Part shown: positions 7,995 to 16,431 of the stretch, piece by piece | Numbering within the stretch: the stretch's first letter is position 1 | Layout of the letters: each line of letters opens with the position of its first letter | Assembly (NCBI GenBank): GCA_015234525.1 | Contig: JADGMX010000041.1 | Location: forward strand, 349,890 to 413,889 | Direction: 5' to 3' | Length of the DNA stretch: 64,000 nucleotides | From: Flavobacterium sp. | Lineage (GTDB): Bacteria; Bacteroidota; Bacteroidia; Flavobacteriales; Flavobacteriaceae | Made by a program: the position numbers and the translations under genes | Notes under the pieces: generated by a model | What the model was told of the DNA's origin: nothing | Databases searched by the model: none | Seen by the model: the letters and a program-made list of their open reading frames with translations, nothing else

Positions 7995-8759
7995 ATGAAA
8001 AGTGTATTCAGCAAAACCTATACTGACCGTGCGCAGGAAATCACGACGATGATAGCTGGTTTTGACACTCAAGGTGAACTCTTTATCGCGGGGCAACGCA
8101 ACATGATCAAGCTTTTTCACTTAAGCGATGTCACGTTAAATGTTAAGTCGTTCCGGATTCCGAATCTTGTAAATCAAATCGCCTACAAATATTTTAGACG
8201 TTCTAAAGCGCGCAGATCGTTCGACTTTGCGAATGTTTTGCTGGCTAAAGGAATTGGCACGCCTCAACCGGTTGCGTACTTCGAATGTGGTTCAGCGCTA
8301 TTGTCCAAAAGCTACTACATTAGCGAGCAATTGGTTGCTGATCTGACTTTTCGTGAACTCACAAACGATTTAAACTATCCCGATCACGAAAATATTTTGC
8401 GGCAGTTTACGCAGTTCACTTTCGAACTTCACGAGAAAGGAATTGAATTTCTCGATCACACGCCGGGTAACACATTAATCCGAAAAATTGATGAGGGCAA
8501 ATACGAGTTTTTCCTGGTCGATCTGAATCGGATGAGGTTTCACAACTCGATCGACTTTAACACGCGGATTGCCAATATGAGCAAGCTGACCAATATTGAT
8601 CAGATCATTTCGGTTATGAGCGATGAGTACGCGAAATTATACGGAAGACCAGCAGCGGAAGTTCATAATTGTCTGATTCAACACACTGAAAATTTTCAAA
8701 AGAGACTCGTTAATAAGAAATGGCTGAAGAAAAAGCTTTTGTTCTGGCGTAAAAAATAA
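7995..8759 (+). CDS. Kdo/WaaP-type lipopolysaccharide kinase family protein
   Basis: A 254-residue protein kinase-fold enzyme. The N-lobe lysine lies in LNVKSFRIP, followed by a basic amphipathic stretch like that of the Kdo kinase (KdkA) family. The catalytic loop reads FLDHTPGN, keeping the aspartate and the asparagine five residues later but replacing the usual histidine before the loop by phenylalanine. The metal-binding DFG equivalent is DLN in LVDLNRMRF. The C-terminus is strongly basic (KKWLKKKLLFWRKK), fitting membrane association. It is 3 bases upstream of a GT2 gene, so the two are likely co-transcribed, and it would phosphorylate Kdo or an inner-core sugar. ATG 7995 is preferred over a TTG 18 bases upstream. 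Confidence 0.75.
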   Translation: MKSVFSKTYTDRAQEITTMIAGFDTQGELFIAGQRNMIKLFHLSDVTLNVKSFRIPNLVNQIAYKYFRRSKARRSFDFANVLLAKGIGTPQPVAYFECGSALLSKSYYISEQLVADLTFRELTNDLNYPDHENILRQFTQFTFELHEKGIEFLDHTPGNTLIRKIDEGKYEFFLVDLNRMRFHNSIDFNTRIANMSKLTNIDQIISVMSDEYAKLYGRPAAEVHNCLIQHTENFQKRLVNKKWLKKKLLFWRKK

Positions 8760-8762
8760 AGT

Positions 8763-9575
8763 ATGAAAGCATCTGTTATCATGAGTACCTATAATTCTGA
8801 AGAATGGCTCGAAAAAGTCATTTGGGGATTTAGCGTACAAACTGAACAGGATTTTGAAATTATCATTGCCGACGATGGTTCAAGGCCAAAAACCAAGCAG
8901 CTGATCGACGATTTGCGAACCAAGATCAGTATGCCGCTGGTTCACGTCTGGCAAGAGGATGAAGGCTTCCAAAAGTCGCGGATCCTCAATAAAGCAATTG
9001 TTGCGTCTTCAACTGACTATCTGATTTTTACCGACGGCGACTGCATTCCGCGTCAAGATTTTGTTGAAACGCATCTGAACTATCGTGAAAAAAACTACTT
9101 TTTATCTGGCGGTTATTTTATGTTGCCGATGGATATCTCAAAGGCGATTACCAAAGATGATATCGTATCACAACGTTGCTTTGATATCAAATGGCTTTTG
9201 CGAAACGGCTTAAAACGAACATTTAAAAACACCAAACTTCGCGTTTCGGGTTCCGTTGCAAAATTTCTAAACTCAATAACCCCAACAAATGCGTCGTGGA
9301 ATGGTCACAATGCGTCAGGATGGAAAGAAGATCTGGTAGCAATTAACGGTTTTAACGAGGACATGCAATATGGCGGACAAGATCGGGAACTTGGCGAGCG
9401 GTTGTTCAATAAAGGGCTAAAGTCGAAACAAATCAGATATAGTGCGATTTGCATCCATTTGGATCATGCCCGAGGTTATGTCAATAAGGAAACTTGGCAG
9501 AAAAACTACAACATCCGCAAGAACGTTAAGATCAATAAGATCGTTCGCACTCCGACGGGTATCGAAAAATTGTAG
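8763..9575 (+). CDS. Glycosyltransferase family 2 (with GT7-like C-terminal region)
   Basis: The 270-residue GT-A fold enzyme begins ASVIMSTYNSEEWLEKVI, with the nucleotide-binding ADDGS and the metal-binding DxD as TDGDCIP. The C-terminal half (NASGWKEDLVAINGFNEDM, then GGQDRELGERL) matches the galactosyltransferase-type domain often fused to GT2 enzymes that work on LPS core or chondroitin-like chains. It follows the kinase gene by 3 bases, so an inner-core role is likely. Its stop codon directly abuts that of the convergent GT9 gene, with no bases in between. Confidence 0.83.
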   Translation: MKASVIMSTYNSEEWLEKVIWGFSVQTEQDFEIIIADDGSRPKTKQLIDDLRTKISMPLVHVWQEDEGFQKSRILNKAIVASSTDYLIFTDGDCIPRQDFVETHLNYREKNYFLSGGYFMLPMDISKAITKDDIVSQRCFDIKWLLRNGLKRTFKNTKLRVSGSVAKFLNSITPTNASWNGHNASGWKEDLVAINGFNEDMQYGGQDRELGERLFNKGLKSKQIRYSAICIHLDHARGYVNKETWQKNYNIRKNVKINKIVRTPTGIEKL

Positions 9576-10628
9576 TTACTTTTTCAAAATCCGATTCACG
9601 AAGTCTTTCAGGCGGTTTTCGTAAAGTTCAGGTGTCAGCTTTTGATAGAGCTCAGACGTGCATTTCTTAAACTTTTTAGGGTGATCACTTCCATATATTT
9701 CCGGGTAGAAATCCTGTAAATGTACCGCCACGTGACGATATTCGTCGGCGAGCATATCCCATGAAGATTTGTTGATCCATGGCGAGAAAATGGTAAAGGT
9801 CGGAATGTCGAGAGCTTTTGCCATATTGACTGCTCCGCCTTCATTTCCGATTAACGCATTACATTGTGAAAGCACACCTAGAAATTCACGGAGGCCGCCG
9901 ATATAAAGATCTAAACGGATTTTAGTTTTGGTTGATTCGCTGCAAAAATTATAAATTTCGTTGGCTTCTTTCGCCTGCGACGGAATATAATTGAACAGCA
10001 ACACCATATCGCCAGCTGATGCAATCATGTCCAGGTTTTTAGCCATGATTTCTGCCGGAAGGCTTTTGTCTTTGGCACTTCCCAAAATGCTGATCATAAT
10101 CACCGGAAGGTTTTGATCGAGATTTTGAAGTTTGTTCCTTGCCGCTGATATTTCGGGATCCGACAAATATATTTTTGGAAAAACCGGCGTAATCATCTTT
10201 TCGGTTAACGCGTTTGCAAGTTGCAGTCTATGAAAAATTGATGAGCCGCTGACATTTTTTGCGGGTATGACCAATTTGGTGTAGAAAATGCCGGTGTACC
10301 ATTTTTTCCAACCAATCCTGATCGGTGCTTTTGAAAAATACGTAGGCAGAATGCTTTCCCATCGGCCATAAGCATCAATAACCGCATCATACTTATCTCG
10401 TTTCAGTTTTTCGCCATAGGAGATTAACGTCGAGAACCGATTTTTCCTTGGCGGATGAAAATCAATTAGTTGGTCAATATATGGATTCCTTTCTACAACC
10501 GGTCGGGTGGCCGGCTGAACCATGTAGTGGACTTCAGCATTGGGCATTGCATCTTTGATGGCCTGGCAGATTACGGTGCTTGCCAACACATCTCCAATCA
10601 TCTTTTGTTGGATGACAAGAACTTTCAT
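9576..10628 (-). CDS. Glycosyltransferase family 9 (heptosyltransferase-like)
   Basis: A 350-residue GT-B enzyme. The N-terminus (LVIQQKMIGDVLASTVI) is the acceptor-side start typical of ADP-heptose:LPS heptosyltransferases, and GNEGGAVNMAKALDIP is the nucleotide-sugar loop equivalent to the HTDSGPLHLA-type motif. FSPW fits the following turn. The ATG overlaps the dapD stop codon by one base (TAATG), indicating translational coupling to dapD. Function in the core is likely; whether the donor is heptose or a hexose is not readable. Confidence 0.8.
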   Translation of the reverse strand: MKVLVIQQKMIGDVLASTVICQAIKDAMPNAEVHYMVQPATRPVVERNPYIDQLIDFHPPRKNRFSTLISYGEKLKRDKYDAVIDAYGRWESILPTYFSKAPIRIGWKKWYTGIFYTKLVIPAKNVSGSSIFHRLQLANALTEKMITPVFPKIYLSDPEISAARNKLQNLDQNLPVIMISILGSAKDKSLPAEIMAKNLDMIASAGDMVLLFNYIPSQAKEANEIYNFCSESTKTKIRLDLYIGGLREFLGVLSQCNALIGNEGGAVNMAKALDIPTFTIFSPWINKSSWDMLADEYRHVAVHLQDFYPEIYGSDHPKKFKKCTSELYQKLTPELYENRLKDFVNRILKK

Positions 10629-11443
10629 TATACCGCTACGTCGTATTCGCGAAGTGCGTCGTTAAGCGAAGTTTTGAGATCGGTTGACGGTTTGCGTTTA
10701 CCGATGATAAGTGCGCATGGAACCTGAAATTCTCCCGCTGCAAATTTTTTGGTATAGCTACCCGGAATCACCACTGATCTTGCCGGAACAACACCTTTTA
10801 TTTCTACCGGCTCGTTTCCTGTAACGTCGATGATTTTTGTTGATGCTGTCAGACAAACGTTGGCGCCAAGTACGGCTTCGGCTTCAACGCGTACGCCTTC
10901 AACGACAATGCAACGCGAACCGATAAATGCGCCATCTTCAATGATAACCGGCGCGGCTTGCAACGGTTCAAGAACGCCACCAATTCCGACGCCACCACTC
11001 AAATGTACATTTTTCCCAATCTGCGCGCAGCTGCCAACTGTTGCCCAGGTGTCTACCATTGTTCCTTCATCGACATAAGCACCGATATTAACGTAACTCG
11101 GCATTAAAATGACACCTTTTGAAATATAGGCACCGTGTCTTGCCACTGCTGATGGAACCACGCGGATGCCGCGAGCAGCGTAATTTGTTTTAAGCGGAAT
11201 CTTATCGTGAAATTCAAATATGCCAACCTCGTGTGTTTCCATTTTCTGAATGGGAAAGTAAAGAACAACCGCCTTTTTAACCCATTCATTGATTTGCCAT
11301 CCGGCAGATGTAGGTTCGGCAACGCGAAGTTCACCACGGTCTAAAAGATCAACAACTTCTCTGATTGCAGTGGTAGTCTCTGAGTTGGCAAGTAACGATC
11401 GGTCGAGCCAAGCGGCTTCTATAACTGATTTGAGGTGGTTCAT
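10628..11443 (-). CDS. dapD: Tetrahydrodipicolinate N-succinyltransferase
   Basis: The 271-residue trimeric enzyme transfers succinyl from succinyl-CoA to tetrahydrodipicolinate in the lysine and diaminopimelate pathway. The left-handed beta-helix hexapeptide repeats run from about residue 105 (MPSYVNIGAYVDEGTMVD) to 190, with VGSCAQIGKNVHLSGG and the DapD-specific GVGIGGVLEPLQAAPV. The length matches the family. A -7 element TATATTTG lies at 11464-11457, 14 bases before the ATG, so the leader is very short. It leads a two-gene unit with the GT9 gene; a cell-wall precursor enzyme coupled to a core transferase is notable but may be accidental. Confidence 0.93.
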   Translation of the reverse strand: MNHLKSVIEAAWLDRSLLANSETTTAIREVVDLLDRGELRVAEPTSAGWQINEWVKKAVVLYFPIQKMETHEVGIFEFHDKIPLKTNYAARGIRVVPSAVARHGAYISKGVILMPSYVNIGAYVDEGTMVDTWATVGSCAQIGKNVHLSGGVGIGGVLEPLQAAPVIIEDGAFIGSRCIVVEGVRVEAEAVLGANVCLTASTKIIDVTGNEPVEIKGVVPARSVVIPGSYTKKFAAGEFQVPCALIIGKRKPSTDLKTSLNDALREYDVAV

Positions 11444-11456
11444 ATTTAGTTTTTGA

Positions 11457-11464
11457 CAAATATA
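11457..11464 (-). promoter_or_regulatory. -7 element TATATTTG of dapD
   Basis: Exact consensus match on the minus strand, 14 bases upstream of the dapD ATG. Confidence 0.6.
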
Positions 11465-11494
11465 AACCCAATTTTTTAATTGATCGTACGGCGA

Positions 11495-11878
11495 TTATTT
11501 AGAAATCGAATATTTTGGCGACGGATCTTGAAAGCAAAGGTCGATCAAGTAGCGCTTGCGGTCATTGTAAACATACATTTTTTGGTCGGTGATAAGCATC
11601 ACCGTAATGTCTTTTTGAAACTGATCCTTACATAAATAGATAGCGCCGTTTTCAGGTAGTAACCTAATCGAAACAATGCTGAGATCGAATATTTCGTCGC
11701 GAAATTGCAATCCGATTTTGTTGTTTGAGAACAAAACCGTTCGCTCTGATTCTTCCGCCTGAGATTCCCATTGTGCTTCGCTGATGCGAATTTGGGTTTG
11801 GTTGAAAGTAAACGTTTTATCCTGTGCGAAACCAATCGCAGTTACTAAATACACTAAGGCAGGAAACAATGATCTCAT
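11495..11878 (-). CDS. Small secreted protein of unknown function
   Basis: I do not recognise this 127-residue protein. It starts MRSLFPALVYLVTAIGFAQDK, a clear signal peptide with a cleavage site before QDK, so the mature protein of about 108 residues is periplasmic or surface-exposed. The rest is predicted as mainly beta strand, with FNQTQIRI, RTVLFSNNKIGLQF and YVYNDRKRYLIDL, and two cysteines (in YLCKDQ and DLCFQ) that could form a disulfide. An in-frame ATG 66 bases upstream would give a much poorer N-terminus. It is transcribed toward dapD, but dapD has its own promoter between them. Confidence 0.65.
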   Translation of the reverse strand: MRSLFPALVYLVTAIGFAQDKTFTFNQTQIRISEAQWESQAEESERTVLFSNNKIGLQFRDEIFDLSIVSIRLLPENGAIYLCKDQFQKDITVMLITDQKMYVYNDRKRYLIDLCFQDPSPKYSISK

Positions 11879-11940
11879 CAAGCTAAAATATCGAGCAATA
11901 TAGAAATTATATAACAATAGTCTAAAATTATGTAACATTT

Positions 11941-12060
11941 GCATGAGCGATTGGAGCGGGAAAGCCCGGAGCTTGCGAGGACTTGCAGCGGAAAGCGCGA
12001 CGGCCGGACCACTTTACATCTTTAATAGCTTTTACTTGAAGGCCGGCATGCCCAAAAAAT
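11941..12060 (-). repeat. Dispersed intergenic repeat, family II, copy 1
   Basis: A GC-rich block in an otherwise AT-rich gap between divergent genes. Read on the minus strand it runs from TTTTTTGGGCATGCC through CGGCCGTCGCGCTTTCC and GCAAGCTCCGGGCTTTCC to CAATCGCTCATGC. The same order of words occurs at 50255-50366 (TTTTTTGGGCGTGCCC, GGCTGTTCGCTGC, GCAAGGCTCCGGCC, CCATCCTTCACGCG). It ends three bases before the ruvX -7 element. Confidence 0.65.
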
Positions 12061-12062
12061 CG

Positions 12063-12070
12063 TAATTTTG
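12063..12070 (+). promoter_or_regulatory. -7 element TAATTTTG of ruvX
   Basis: Exact TAnnTTTG match 10 bases upstream of the ruvX ATG, so the mRNA leader would be only a few bases long. Confidence 0.55.
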
Positions 12071-12080
12071 AACAAAAAAA

Positions 12081-12491
12081 ATGGGACGAATCCTCGCATT
12101 AGATTATGGTTCGAAGCGTACCGGAATTGCCGTCACCGATGAAATGCAAATTATTGCTTCGGGGCTGACAACCGTTGAAACGCCCGGGCTTTTAAAGTTT
12201 TTGGAGCAGTATTTTGCGACTGAAAAAGTTGATGCTGTGCTTATCGGCAAACCGGTGCAGATGAATAATCAGCCATCGGAAAGTGCGGCGGAAATCGAGA
12301 AGTTCGTTGCGAAATTTGAAAAAGCTTTTCCAGGTAGAAAAGTTGAGAGAGTTGACGAGCGTTTTACCTCAAAGATTGCGTTTCAGTCGATGATTGATAG
12401 TGGAATGAAGAAAAAACAGCGTCAGAACAAGGCGCTAATTGATGAAATTTCGGCGACGATTATGTTGCAAGATTACTTAAGCCGCAACTAA
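12081..12491 (+). CDS. ruvX: Putative pre-16S rRNA nuclease / Holliday junction resolvase RuvX (YqgF)
   Basis: A 136-residue RNase H-fold nuclease. The first acidic residue lies in ILALDYGSKRTGIAVTD near the N-terminus, followed by VLIGKPVQMNN and the basic-acidic VERVDERFTSK; the last conserved acidic position is in LIDEISATIMLQDYL. Length and motif order match YqgF, which processes the 5' end of 16S rRNA in E. coli. It appears monocistronic, with mqo starting 73 bases later from its own promoter. Confidence 0.9.
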   Translation: MGRILALDYGSKRTGIAVTDEMQIIASGLTTVETPGLLKFLEQYFATEKVDAVLIGKPVQMNNQPSESAAEIEKFVAKFEKAFPGRKVERVDERFTSKIAFQSMIDSGMKKKQRQNKALIDEISATIMLQDYLSRN

Positions 12492-12543
12492 AATTGATTT
12501 GTTTTCTCTGAAGTTTTAGTAAAGCTATAACATAATTTCGACT

Positions 12544-12551
12544 TAACTTTG
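12544..12551 (+). promoter_or_regulatory. -7 element TAACTTTG of mqo
   Basis: Exact TAnnTTTG match 13 bases upstream of the mqo ATG. Confidence 0.55.
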
Positions 12552-12564
12552 CGTGTAAAAGGAC

Positions 12565-14061
12565 ATGTCTGAATCTACTTCAACACAATCTACAGAAGTC
12601 GTTTTAATAGGAGCCGGGATCATGAGTGCCACTTTAGGTGTCATGTTGAAAGAACTGCAACCCGACTTAAAAATAGAAATATACGAAAGGCTTGATGTTG
12701 CCGCAGCGGAAAGTTCGGATGCATGGAATAATGCCGGTACCGGACATTCAGCATTTTGTGAGCTCAATTATACTCCTGAGCGCGAGAATGGTGACATCGA
12801 TATTACCAAAGCGCTGAAAATAGCCGAATCATTTGAAATTTCTCGTCAATTCTGGTCGTATTTGGTGACAAGCGGAATGGTGAAATCGCCAACCGAATTC
12901 ATCCGAAGCGTGCCACATATCAGTTTTGTTTGGGGCGAGAAAAATCTGATATTCCTCAAAAACCGCTATAATGCGCTTGTCAAACATCCGTTGTTTGCGA
13001 AAATGGAATTCAGCACTGATTTCAATCAGCAAAAAGATTGGATGCCGCTCGTAATGGAAGGTCGGGATGAAACTACAACCACGGCTGCCACCAGAATGCA
13101 ACTCGGAACTGATGTTAATTTCGGCTCATTAACCAGAAGCATGTTCGGCGATCTTATGAAACGCGACGGTGTGAAAATGCATTTTAACCATGAGGTTCGC
13201 CGACTAAAGCAAAAAGCTGACGGCCGTTGGCAAGTTGTCGTAAAAGACCTTGAAACGGGTGAAAAACGTAAAATCAGAACTAGGTTTGTTTTTATTGGCG
13301 CCGGTGGTGGTTCGCTACGATTGCTTGAAAAGGCCGATATTCGGGAAGGCGACGGTTATGGCGGATTCCCGGTCTCGGGTCAATGGTTGCGTTGTACCAA
13401 TCCGGATATCATTGAAAAACATGAGGCGAAAGTTTATGGAACGGCGTCGGTTGGCGCGCCACCAATGTCGGTTCCGCATATCGATACCCGAATGATCAAT
13501 GGCAAAAAAGAACTTCTTTTCGGTCCTTACGCCGGATTTACGACTAAATTCCTGAAGAACGGATCTTACCTGGATTTGCCCGCGTCAATCCAGTTCAACA
13601 ATATTTTCCCGATGCTTTCGGCGGGTTTCAAAAACCTTCCTTTAACAAAGTATCTTATTGATCAGGTTCGGCTTTCACCTGAAGCACGCTTGGATGCTTT
13701 ACGCGAATATATGCCTGAAGCGGAACTTAAAGATTGGGAACTTGAGGTAGCCGGACAACGGGTTCAAGTGATTAAAAAAGACAAAGACGGCGGCGGTGTA
13801 CTTGAATTCGGGACCGAAGTTGTCACCAAAGAAGATGGTACGCTTGCGGTTTTACTCGGAGCGTCGCCGGGAGCGTCAACTTCAGCGTCAATCATGATCG
13901 ATTTGATTAAAAAGTGTTTTAAGTCGCAGGCTGAAACTCCGGAGTGGCAAGCAAAATTAAAAGAGATGATTCCGTCGTACGGTCAGAAGCTCAATGACGA
14001 TGCCGCGCTATTGGAACAAATCCGAACCTATACGTCTGAAACGCTGAAGTTGGTCAATTAA
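12565..14061 (+). CDS. mqo: Malate:quinone oxidoreductase
   Basis: The 498-residue FAD enzyme oxidises malate to oxaloacetate and passes electrons to the quinone pool at the inner face of the cytoplasmic membrane. The FAD-binding Rossmann turn reads VLIGAGIMSATLG near residue 12, and the MQO-specific WNNAGTGHSAFCELNYTP follows at about 53-70; VFIGAGGGSLRLLEK and LLGASPGASTSASIM are further family blocks. Length is typical. A soluble NAD-dependent malate dehydrogenase is also encoded (54274-55209), so this genome can run both malate oxidation routes. Its 3' end overlaps the convergent FUSC gene by four bases. Confidence 0.95.
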   Translation: MSESTSTQSTEVVLIGAGIMSATLGVMLKELQPDLKIEIYERLDVAAAESSDAWNNAGTGHSAFCELNYTPERENGDIDITKALKIAESFEISRQFWSYLVTSGMVKSPTEFIRSVPHISFVWGEKNLIFLKNRYNALVKHPLFAKMEFSTDFNQQKDWMPLVMEGRDETTTTAATRMQLGTDVNFGSLTRSMFGDLMKRDGVKMHFNHEVRRLKQKADGRWQVVVKDLETGEKRKIRTRFVFIGAGGGSLRLLEKADIREGDGYGGFPVSGQWLRCTNPDIIEKHEAKVYGTASVGAPPMSVPHIDTRMINGKKELLFGPYAGFTTKFLKNGSYLDLPASIQFNNIFPMLSAGFKNLPLTKYLIDQVRLSPEARLDALREYMPEAELKDWELEVAGQRVQVIKKDKDGGGVLEFGTEVVTKEDGTLAVLLGASPGASTSASIMIDLIKKCFKSQAETPEWQAKLKEMIPSYGQKLNDDAALLEQIRTYTSETLKLVN

Positions 14062-16265
14062 TGTTTGTGGTTCATCGTGTAAACGCCCTTCCGGATGCTT
14101 TCGGTGAGGTTGATGAGCCACATCAATTGTTCAATAATCAGTTGCGCTTCCTGACGGATGAGTTGTCGTTCAAGAAGGGAAAGCTCGCGGCCTTCCGCCA
14201 AGGTTTGTTCGGTTAGATCACGCATTTCGCTGAAACGAAGGTCGAGGTCGGCTTGTTGCGAATCCTCAGAGGATTTCCCGTCGAGCATTTCAACGGTTTC
14301 GTCCAGATTTTTCAGGGCGGCTTTTACTACCACGTTGAATGCTTCCGAAGCCTTTGTGGTGTCGTGCGATTGGATGTAAGTTCCGAGCGATGCCAATGAC
14401 GAGAGCAGCGTATGATTTGAAACGGCTAATTGATAGGCTTCCGAAAGATTTTTCTGCCGGCGCTTTGGCTCTTGAATCATTCGCTGATAGGACGCCATTA
14501 AGTTGCCGATATCGATAAATGCGGCTTTTCTGGCAAGTCGGTATGAAACCGGCGCTTCTCCTTTTTGATTGTACAATTTTGAAATTTCTTTCAGATAAGT
14601 GCGGTTTGAAGCGACAGCTTTTTTAAGATAAACCGGAATGCTCAAAAACTCCCATGACGGCCACAGGAAATTATTCGCCAGAAATGCTATTGCTGCAGCA
14701 ACTACGGTGTCGATAATTCTGTAGCCAACAACATCGCGCACGTCCGGTGTGAGCATGCTATACAAAAAGACCACGTACATCGTAACGAAGGTAGCGCCAA
14801 CCTTATAATTGATATTCGACATCGAGTACCCGAGAATCATCGAAATAATTGCAAGCGACGTAATGACATAAACGTCATCAATCAAAAGTACAATTCCAAA
14901 TGCGCCCATTCCGCCGATTACGGTGCCGATGATACGTTCAAAGGATCGCGATTTCGTCAATCCATAACCTGGTCGCAGGATGACCACTACTGTTAACAGT
15001 ATCCAATACGAATTTTGCAAGGGAAGCAGTTCGCCGATGATCATTCCGCATAGAATGGCAATAGTAAGCCTCAGTGCGTGCCTGAATGTGGCTGACGAAA
15101 AGCTAAAATTTTCGAGTAGCGTTCGAAGCGGATAATATTGTGGTGTCAAAAACTTGTCGAGGTCTTTATCGCGGCCTTTAAGATCGTGTGCGAAGGACGT
15201 CAGCGAAACTGCTTTTTCGATGATGTTGATTTTTTCCGCCTGCTTTTCGGCATAGTCAAGCATTGTTGTCAGCATGTAAACGCCTTCCGAGCTTTTTGCG
15301 GCGCCAAGTGTTGCTTCATATTCATTGATGGCATCTTGCAGCGCCGCGAGTTCGTTTAGCAATCGGTGTTTTGAAACGTATTTAGTTCGCTGAACAATGC
15401 TTTTTGAAATCCGCTTTAACGTTGACGCCAATCGGTAGGCGAGTTCCTGATAGGTTCGCAAAACCTGCGGATGGTCTTTAAATTTCTCTTGGAGTTTCTC
15501 GTGTTCGAAACCAGTAGCTAATGCGAGTTCCAGAATGTCGAGCAATGAGACGAAAACGATCAGCCTTTTGCGGTTTTGCCCGGTAGGTCCGGATGCGTGC
15601 TTGCTGCTAAAAAGGATTTCGCGGATACTTTCGTGGATGGTATTCAGTTCAACCTGAAGTTCAAGTTGTTTGGCGACGATTTTCTTTCGGTCGGCATCGA
15701 TATTCCAAAGATCACCGCGAAGCTTCAGATACTTTCCGGTAATTCGGATGCATTCGGCAATTTGAAGCTCGGCATAACGATTCGGTCGCAGGTAGTAGAA
15801 AAGCAACGACACGCAGGTGTAGAAAAGTCCACCGCCAAGCATCAACAGCGTGTGCATAATCAATTCGTTACCCGCATAAATATTGCTAAAAACCAGCGAA
15901 ACCGACAGTAATCCTGAGAATGAAATCAATGTCGCCCGTGGTCCGTACGCCGAGATCATCGCCAGTAAAAAAATCATAATGGCAACAACCGGATAAAGAA
16001 TGTATTTAAACGGATACACGATGCTGACCAAAAAAGCGCTTCCCGCCAAAATGAAAGATGCCGCAAGAAGTCCGTTAACCTTGTGTTTGAGGTTGCTCGA
16101 AATGTCGCTCGGAAACGCCAATAATGCGCCGATTGCAATTGTAAAACCAACCTCGAAATGACCTAACATCGCGAATGCCACAACCGGGGCCACTGATGCT
16201 AGGGTAACTTTCAACGCATTTGTGAAGTTTGAACTTTCTGCGAAAAATCTGACTTTCTCAACCAT
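14058..16265 (-). CDS. FUSC-family integral membrane protein (YccS/YhfK-like)
   Basis: A 735-residue protein with two membrane blocks, each of about six helices (roughly residues 15-155 and 400-530), each followed by a helical soluble region. The second block carries the FUSC signature, with RHALRLTIAILCGMIIGE, YWILLTVVVILRPGYG and ERIIGTVIGGMGAFGI. This matches YccS-type inner-membrane proteins related to fusaric acid resistance and plant ALMT transporters; substrates of the bacterial members are largely unknown. A -7 element TACCTTTG lies at 16277-16270, just before the ATG. The stop codon overlaps the mqo stop. Probably single-gene transcription unit. Confidence 0.85.
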   Translation of the reverse strand: MVEKVRFFAESSNFTNALKVTLASVAPVVAFAMLGHFEVGFTIAIGALLAFPSDISSNLKHKVNGLLAASFILAGSAFLVSIVYPFKYILYPVVAIMIFLLAMISAYGPRATLISFSGLLSVSLVFSNIYAGNELIMHTLLMLGGGLFYTCVSLLFYYLRPNRYAELQIAECIRITGKYLKLRGDLWNIDADRKKIVAKQLELQVELNTIHESIREILFSSKHASGPTGQNRKRLIVFVSLLDILELALATGFEHEKLQEKFKDHPQVLRTYQELAYRLASTLKRISKSIVQRTKYVSKHRLLNELAALQDAINEYEATLGAAKSSEGVYMLTTMLDYAEKQAEKINIIEKAVSLTSFAHDLKGRDKDLDKFLTPQYYPLRTLLENFSFSSATFRHALRLTIAILCGMIIGELLPLQNSYWILLTVVVILRPGYGLTKSRSFERIIGTVIGGMGAFGIVLLIDDVYVITSLAIISMILGYSMSNINYKVGATFVTMYVVFLYSMLTPDVRDVVGYRIIDTVVAAAIAFLANNFLWPSWEFLSIPVYLKKAVASNRTYLKEISKLYNQKGEAPVSYRLARKAAFIDIGNLMASYQRMIQEPKRRQKNLSEAYQLAVSNHTLLSSLASLGTYIQSHDTTKASEAFNVVVKAALKNLDETVEMLDGKSSEDSQQADLDLRFSEMRDLTEQTLAEGRELSLLERQLIRQEAQLIIEQLMWLINLTESIRKGVYTMNHKH

Positions 16266-16269
16266 AGAA

Positions 16270-16277
16270 CAAAGGTA
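16270..16277 (-). promoter_or_regulatory. -7 element TACCTTTG of the FUSC gene
   Basis: Exact TAnnTTTG match, only four bases between its last base and the ATG at 16265, implying a leaderless or nearly leaderless mRNA if used. Confidence 0.5.
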
Positions 16278-16380
16278 CGTATTGAATGAATGTTGGCATT
16301 ACACCATTGTTGCATTTAGGTTAAAATTATAAAAAAAGGCTAATTGTAAGGTCTCGGCCGACCATTGTTCATTTTTTCAC

Positions 16381-16388
16381 TATTTTTG
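16381..16388 (+). promoter_or_regulatory. -7 element TATTTTTG of def
   Basis: Exact TAnnTTTG match 43 bases upstream of the def ATG; likely drives def, the DUF5606 gene and mazG. Confidence 0.55.
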
Positions 16389-16431
16389 CGCGGTTCCCGT
16401 TTTTTTGGCGGAACTCAATAAATAAGAACAA

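Noticed and set aside
7995..8759. Degenerate pseudokinase
   Set aside because: The catalytic aspartate, the asparagine five residues later, the N-lobe lysine and the DFG-equivalent aspartate are all present, so it can be active despite the missing loop histidine.
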